From an uncultured Pelagibacteraceae bacterium (GTDB lineage: Bacteria > Pseudomonadota > Alphaproteobacteria > Pelagibacterales > Pelagibacteraceae), in NCBI GenBank assembly GCA_902589305.1, contig CACISL010000001.1:1-64000 (forward strand): a DNA stretch of 64,000 nt, written 5' to 3'. Within the stretch, counting starts at the first letter, position 1, and the number at the start of each line of letters is the position of its first letter. The notes below the pieces were generated by a model. It searched no databases, had not been told where the DNA came from, and saw nothing but the letters and a program-made list of their open reading frames with translations. The position numbers were made by a program, and so were the translations under genes. Shown here in pieces: positions 62,334 to 64,000 of the stretch.

Positions 62334-63585
62334 GTTCTCTTTTATATTTTAACATTCTGGCAACATTAGACTCTCCAGAGCCACACAAATGAATTAGATG
62401 ATTTTCCTTAGGATTTTTTCTTTTTTTAATTTCTTTTAGTGCTGCGTGTATGACATAACATGCTTCTATTGCAGGAAGGATTCCAGTTTTTCTACACATC
62501 ATTAAAAAAGTTTCCTGTGCCTCTTTGTCTGAAGTTGCTCGGAATTGAATTCTATTAATCGAGTGCATATAACAAATCTCAGGGCCAACGCCTGAAAAAT
62601 CTAATCCCGAGGCTTCAGTGTGTGACTCGTCAATTTGTCCATCATTGTTCATTAAAACATTTGATCTAGCTCCTAAGAGTATTCCTATGGGAGCATTACT
62701 TGTTAATGTAGCAGCATGTTGACCAGAAGATATTCCTTTACCAGCGCTTTCTATCCCAAAGATATTTACTTTTTTATCTTTATAATATGGATAACTAATT
62801 GCATTTAGGTTAGAGCCACCACCGCACACTGCGAAGACATTAGAAGGTAATTTCCCAGTTAAATCTTTCATTTGTTTTTTAGCAATCCTACCAATAATGC
62901 TGGCGAAGGTTCTTACCATTAAAGGATATGGATGAGGCCCACATACACTTCCAACTACATACATTGCAGCAGGATCACTCTGCCAGCTTCTTAATGCAGC
63001 TGCCATAGCCGGAAGAAGTGTTTTGGTTGAGTCGTGACACTCTACTATTTTTGCCCCATATAACTCAGTTATATCTTTATTAAGTGAAACTTTTTCAGCA
63101 TCTACGGCGCCTATGTGCACTTCACATTCTAAACCAAGCTTAGCACAAGCAGACGCAACTGCTCTAGCATTCATTGAAGCTCCAGTTTCAGTAATAATTT
63201 TTTTAGCTTTTAAAATATGTTTAGCAAAATAAACTGAACTGAAAGCGCTAACTGGTTTATGTGAGCTATCATGATGTAGATCTGTTCTTTTTAGAAAAAT
63301 TTTTCCTATTTTCTTTTCACCGCCGGCAATATCTTCCAACTCTAAGCTTCTTAAAATAGGAGTGATAATTCCAATATGATTAACTAATTGTTCTTCTAAA
63401 CCAGCTAAGAACTTTTTATTTTTCATAGCTTTTTTGAAACCAGCCTCAACCTTTTTAAGATTCGGAATTAATAACGGGCTTATATATTGGCCGCCATATT
63501 TTTCACCTGTTTTTTTATTCGTCCAATAACCTAAATTATCTGGCGGGTTTAACTCTTTAAACGGAGGTATTTTCATTAATTTCAT
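62326..63585 (-). CDS. trpB: Tryptophan synthase beta chain
   Basis: A 419-residue PLP enzyme. The PLP lysine is in KRTDLHHDSSHKPVSAF, where the family has HTGAHKIN, so the neighbourhood of the lysine is unusual although the lysine itself is present; ETGASMNARAVASACAKLGLECEV (family ETGAGQHGVA) and the phosphate loop CGGGSNLNAI with HLCGSGESN are clear. The departures make this a TrpB-like enzyme in which the exact activity could have shifted. It may begin at 63576 (MKIPPF) instead of 63585. It overlaps trpF by 29 bp. Confidence 0.85.
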   Translation of the reverse strand: MKLMKIPPFKELNPPDNLGYWTNKKTGEKYGGQYISPLLIPNLKKVEAGFKKAMKNKKFLAGLEEQLVNHIGIITPILRSLELEDIAGGEKKIGKIFLKRTDLHHDSSHKPVSAFSSVYFAKHILKAKKIITETGASMNARAVASACAKLGLECEVHIGAVDAEKVSLNKDITELYGAKIVECHDSTKTLLPAMAAALRSWQSDPAAMYVVGSVCGPHPYPLMVRTFASIIGRIAKKQMKDLTGKLPSNVFAVCGGGSNLNAISYPYYKDKKVNIFGIESAGKGISSGQHAATLTSNAPIGILLGARSNVLMNNDGQIDESHTEASGLDFSGVGPEICYMHSINRIQFRATSDKEAQETFLMMCRKTGILPAIEACYVIHAALKEIKKRKNPKENHLIHLCGSGESNVARMLKYKREHE

Positions 63586-64000
63586 TTACCTTATCTATAA
63601 ATTTTTTTATTTTATGATGATCTTTGTATCCTTTTAAATTTTCTCTTTCTAGTCCTGAAGAAAGATCTAAGAAATCAAACCCTAATTGACTATATTCCCT
63701 AATATTTTCAAGATTAATTGCACCAGCTAGACCAAATTTTTCACCTTTAGGAAGCATGCGAAGTAAATCTATTGGAATACTTTGTGATTTTTCCATAGAT
63801 GTTGAGTCAAATAAAATTAGATCTGCTATATCTTCATAATTTTTATACAGAACAACATCCTCTTTTTCTTTTACTTTTATAGTTTTAATTACTTTAATCC
63901 CCATTTTATTAATTTCTTTTACTCGCTCACTTGTCTCTGAGCCATGAAGTTGAATATACTCAAAGTTTCCTAAAATATTTTTCTGAATAAATGTATCGGT
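63557..64000 (-). CDS. trpF: Phosphoribosylanthranilate isomerase, C-terminal part
   Basis: The frame stays open to the window edge, 32 codons beyond the internal ATG at 63904, and includes the family's IQLHGSE, so the gene is cut at the window edge and 63904 is not the start. The C-terminal part has DLILFDSTS (catalytic Asp), FGLAGAINLENI (family LAGGL..eNV) and FDLSSGLE written as DFLDLSSGLE. The GGTG phosphate motif after the Asp is replaced by SQSIPID. It isomerises PRA in tryptophan synthesis, upstream of trpB and trpA in one operon. Confidence 0.85.
   Translation of the reverse strand, partial: TDTFIQKNILGNFEYIQLHGSETSERVKEINKMGIKVIKTIKVKEKEDVVLYKNYEDIADLILFDSTSMEKSQSIPIDLLRMLPKGEKFGLAGAINLENIREYSQLGFDFLDLSSGLERENLKGYKDHHKIKKFIDKVNEINENTSV

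Noticed and set aside
63557-63904. TrpF as a complete 115-residue protein
   Set aside because: The frame stays open beyond the internal ATG to the window edge and includes the family motif IQLHGSE, so the gene is simply cut by the window.

Overview
The window is chromosomal DNA of an alphaproteobacterium of the SAR11 / Pelagibacterales type. The evidence is strong AT-richness (about 30% GC by eye), very short or negative intergenic distances, lysine/asparagine/isoleucine-rich proteins, and gene order: the alphaproteobacterial block ubiB-ubiE / mutM-rpsT-dnaA-dnaN-gyrB, RegB/RegA, ChvI/ChvG-ahcY, and trpFBA-accD-folC-trxA. No tRNA, rRNA, CRISPR array, insertion sequence or prophage was recognised. 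The assignment rests on resemblance only; no search was run.

Layout. 1-7117: replication start region, with ubiB (cut by the window edge) and ubiE leftward, then mutM, rpsT, a repeat-rich 279-bp gap, dnaA, dnaN and a shortened gyrB rightward. 7124-13298: redox regulators RegB and RegA flanking a leftward four-gene polyamine operon (PLP decarboxylase, deoxyhypusine-synthase homologue, N-carbamoylputrescine amidase, agmatine deiminase). 13300-25575: bioY, an orphan ABC ATPase, polA, chvI-chvG, ahcY, tsaE, an AmgK/MurU-like pair, gpmA and small envelope genes. 25565-30794: leftward msrA-sulfurtransferase-RND efflux operon. 30834-44600: mostly housekeeping (transporters, AlkA-like glycosylase, phosphoribosyltransferase and AzgA permease, Hsp20 with a sigma-32-like promoter, oligopeptidase B, J-protein, glycosyltransferase, DapA-like aldolase, Cfa), plus a striking basic coiled-coil protein. 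44603-49791: purEK, then a leftward run of seven genes including two tiny ones. 49936-53722: a small highly expressed-looking gene, rlmN, an ADP-ribosylglycohydrolase-like protein and a Pif1/Dda-like helicase. 53719-58926: a DNA-processing neighbourhood (solo WGR protein, RmuC, an S24/LexA-fold protein that has lost its catalytic residues, an exonuclease-I-like DEDDh nuclease, three orphans). 58971-64000: trxA-folC-accD-trpA-trpB-trpF.

Most notable. (1) trxA is intact except for a 46-nt insert placed exactly inside the codons of its WCGPC active site; the insert carries an immediate stop codon and a perfect 10-bp hairpin, and removing it restores a full thioredoxin. It could be a recoding (ribosome bypass) element, a recent template-switch mutation, or an assembly/amplification artefact. 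(2) A pseudo-protease LexA/CI-like regulator is followed 12 bp later by an exonuclease-I-like gene, with a palindrome overlapping its likely promoter, at the place where other alphaproteobacteria carry addB-addA. (3) Several very small genes, missed by ordinary length cut-offs, have ribosome-binding sites, terminators or tight translational coupling.
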